DNA of 64,000 nucleotides from Bacillota bacterium (GTDB lineage: Bacteria; Bacillota; Sulfobacillia; JAJYWN01), in assembly GCA_021791495.1 (NCBI GenBank), contig JAJYWN010000034.1, forward strand, positions 22,953 through 86,952, in the 5' to 3' direction. A program made the position numbers and the translations under genes. Below the pieces are notes generated by a model, which ran no database searches, was not told where the DNA came from, and saw nothing but the letters and a program-made list of their open reading frames with translations. This document shows, piece by piece, positions 63,513 through 64,000 of the stretch. Within the stretch, counting starts at the first letter, position 1; each line of letters starts with the position of its first letter.

Positions 63513-64000
63513 CTAGCGCCCAGCGACCCTTCTGTTCGCGTGGTGACATTCGTGGACGACAGTGACGGAAATCTGGTCAGTTTCCAGTTGGGTCGCGGCC
63601 GGCGCGGCTTGAGGTGGACCCCACCGCCACGTGCGGATCTCTAGTTTATCGTACGTGAACGTAGTGGTGCCGCCGTTCCGGTCCACCTGGCCGGTGCGGT
63701 TGCCTTTCGCGTCATGGGAGTAGGTGGTCACGTGGCTCAGCGGGTCTTTTTCGGCCAAGGAGCCGTCAGACAGAGACTTGACCGCCTGCTGTGTCTGGCC
63801 TACAGGGTCGGCGGCGAACTCTGCCGCACCCTCTAAGAGACCGACGGTCATCTTCGCCATGCCCTCGACCATATCCCCGGCGAAGTCTGCCACGCCGCGT
63901 CCCAAGGCGGCCCACTGGTCCTGCGCCTTCTTCTCCCAGAGTCTCAGGCTGATGTGCCCGCTGGGATCAACATAGACCAGGGGGTTATTCAGGCCGTAGG
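63513..64000 (-). CDS. RHS-repeat protein, C-terminal part (runs off the window)
   Basis: The frame is open to the right edge. It begins with YGLNNPLVYVDPSGH, the end of the RHS core that precedes the variable toxin tip. Then comes a helical segment (GVADFAGDMVEGMAKM, then GLLEGAAEFAADPVGQTQQA) and, unexpectedly, another YD-repeat piece (HDAKGNRTGQVDRNGGTTTF) before a tail that ends without a recognisable toxin fold. This suggests recombination between RHS segments at the tip. Confidence 0.7.
   Translation of the reverse strand, partial: YGLNNPLVYVDPSGHISLRLWEKKAQDQWAALGRGVADFAGDMVEGMAKMTVGLLEGAAEFAADPVGQTQQAVKSLSDGSLAEKDPLSHVTTYSHDAKGNRTGQVDRNGGTTTFTYDKLEIRTWRWGPPQAAPAATQLETDQISVTVVHECHHANRRVAGR

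Overview
The window is GC-rich bacterial DNA. It looks chromosomal and most like a Gram-positive member of the Bacillota (Firmicutes), probably one of the high-GC, clostridial or thermophilic lineages. The reasons are strong AGGAGG-type ribosome binding sites with many GTG and TTG starts, a T-box leader, a ykkC-family leader in front of branched-chain amino acid genes, an SLH-domain amidase, a BmrCD-like ABC exporter pair, and a likely selenoprotein. Species cannot be told from the sequence alone. No rRNA, tRNA, CRISPR array or intact insertion sequence was seen.

Layout. 1-8.5 kb: a partial TPR-like protein, a nitrilase-family hydrolase, an AbrB/VapC toxin-antitoxin pair, a drug-efflux MFS protein, a cysteine synthase-like protein, a GNAT acetyltransferase with a switch-like leader, an M29/NicX-like protein and a methyltransferase. 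8.5-14 kb is a patch of decay: a frameshifted DNA-metabolism-like remnant, a ceramidase-like enzyme, a frameshifted class II aldolase, an aldehyde:ferredoxin oxidoreductase remnant abutting half an MFS transporter, and a frameshifted small membrane protein. 14-21 kb: SagB-type nitroreductase, L,D-transpeptidase, MFS protein, an antitoxin-TIR fusion with an early TGA, and two tandem MATE transporters. 21-23.3 kb: a phenylalanine T-box, prephenate dehydratase and DAHP synthase, closed by a strong terminator. 23.3-31.4 kb: structured intergenic regions, a B12-binding radical SAM enzyme, a beta-lactamase-like hydrolase, a chemoreceptor and a second prephenate dehydratase. 31.5-37 kb: an M14 peptidase, a HigBA pair with its operator, and a PflA-like radical SAM protein.

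37-48.6 kb is the metabolic centrepiece, a nine-gene cluster leuA-leuC-leuD-leuB-ilvE-ilvN-ilvC-ilvD-ilvB. Most junctions overlap or touch. It is preceded by an aptamer and terminator that fit the ppGpp (ykkC subtype 2a) riboswitch, so the cluster should be switched on by amino acid starvation. 48.6-64 kb: small unknown proteins, the selenoprotein candidate, an amidase, a MacB-type ABC system, a heterodimeric ABC exporter, an NYN-domain protein, an orphan amino acid binding lipoprotein, a flavodoxin, a broken M24 peptidase, a DUF1232 protein and the C-terminal end of an RHS protein.

The most striking single item is the peroxiredoxin-like gene at 49799-50278 (minus). Its CxxC active site is replaced by two in-frame TGA codons three residues apart, with a small hairpin just downstream, as expected for a protein with two selenocysteines. 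Other items worth following are the antitoxin-TIR fusion, the ppGpp-type riboswitch, the odd start of the T-box-controlled pheA, and an uncharacterised structured region at 23.3-24.4 kb.
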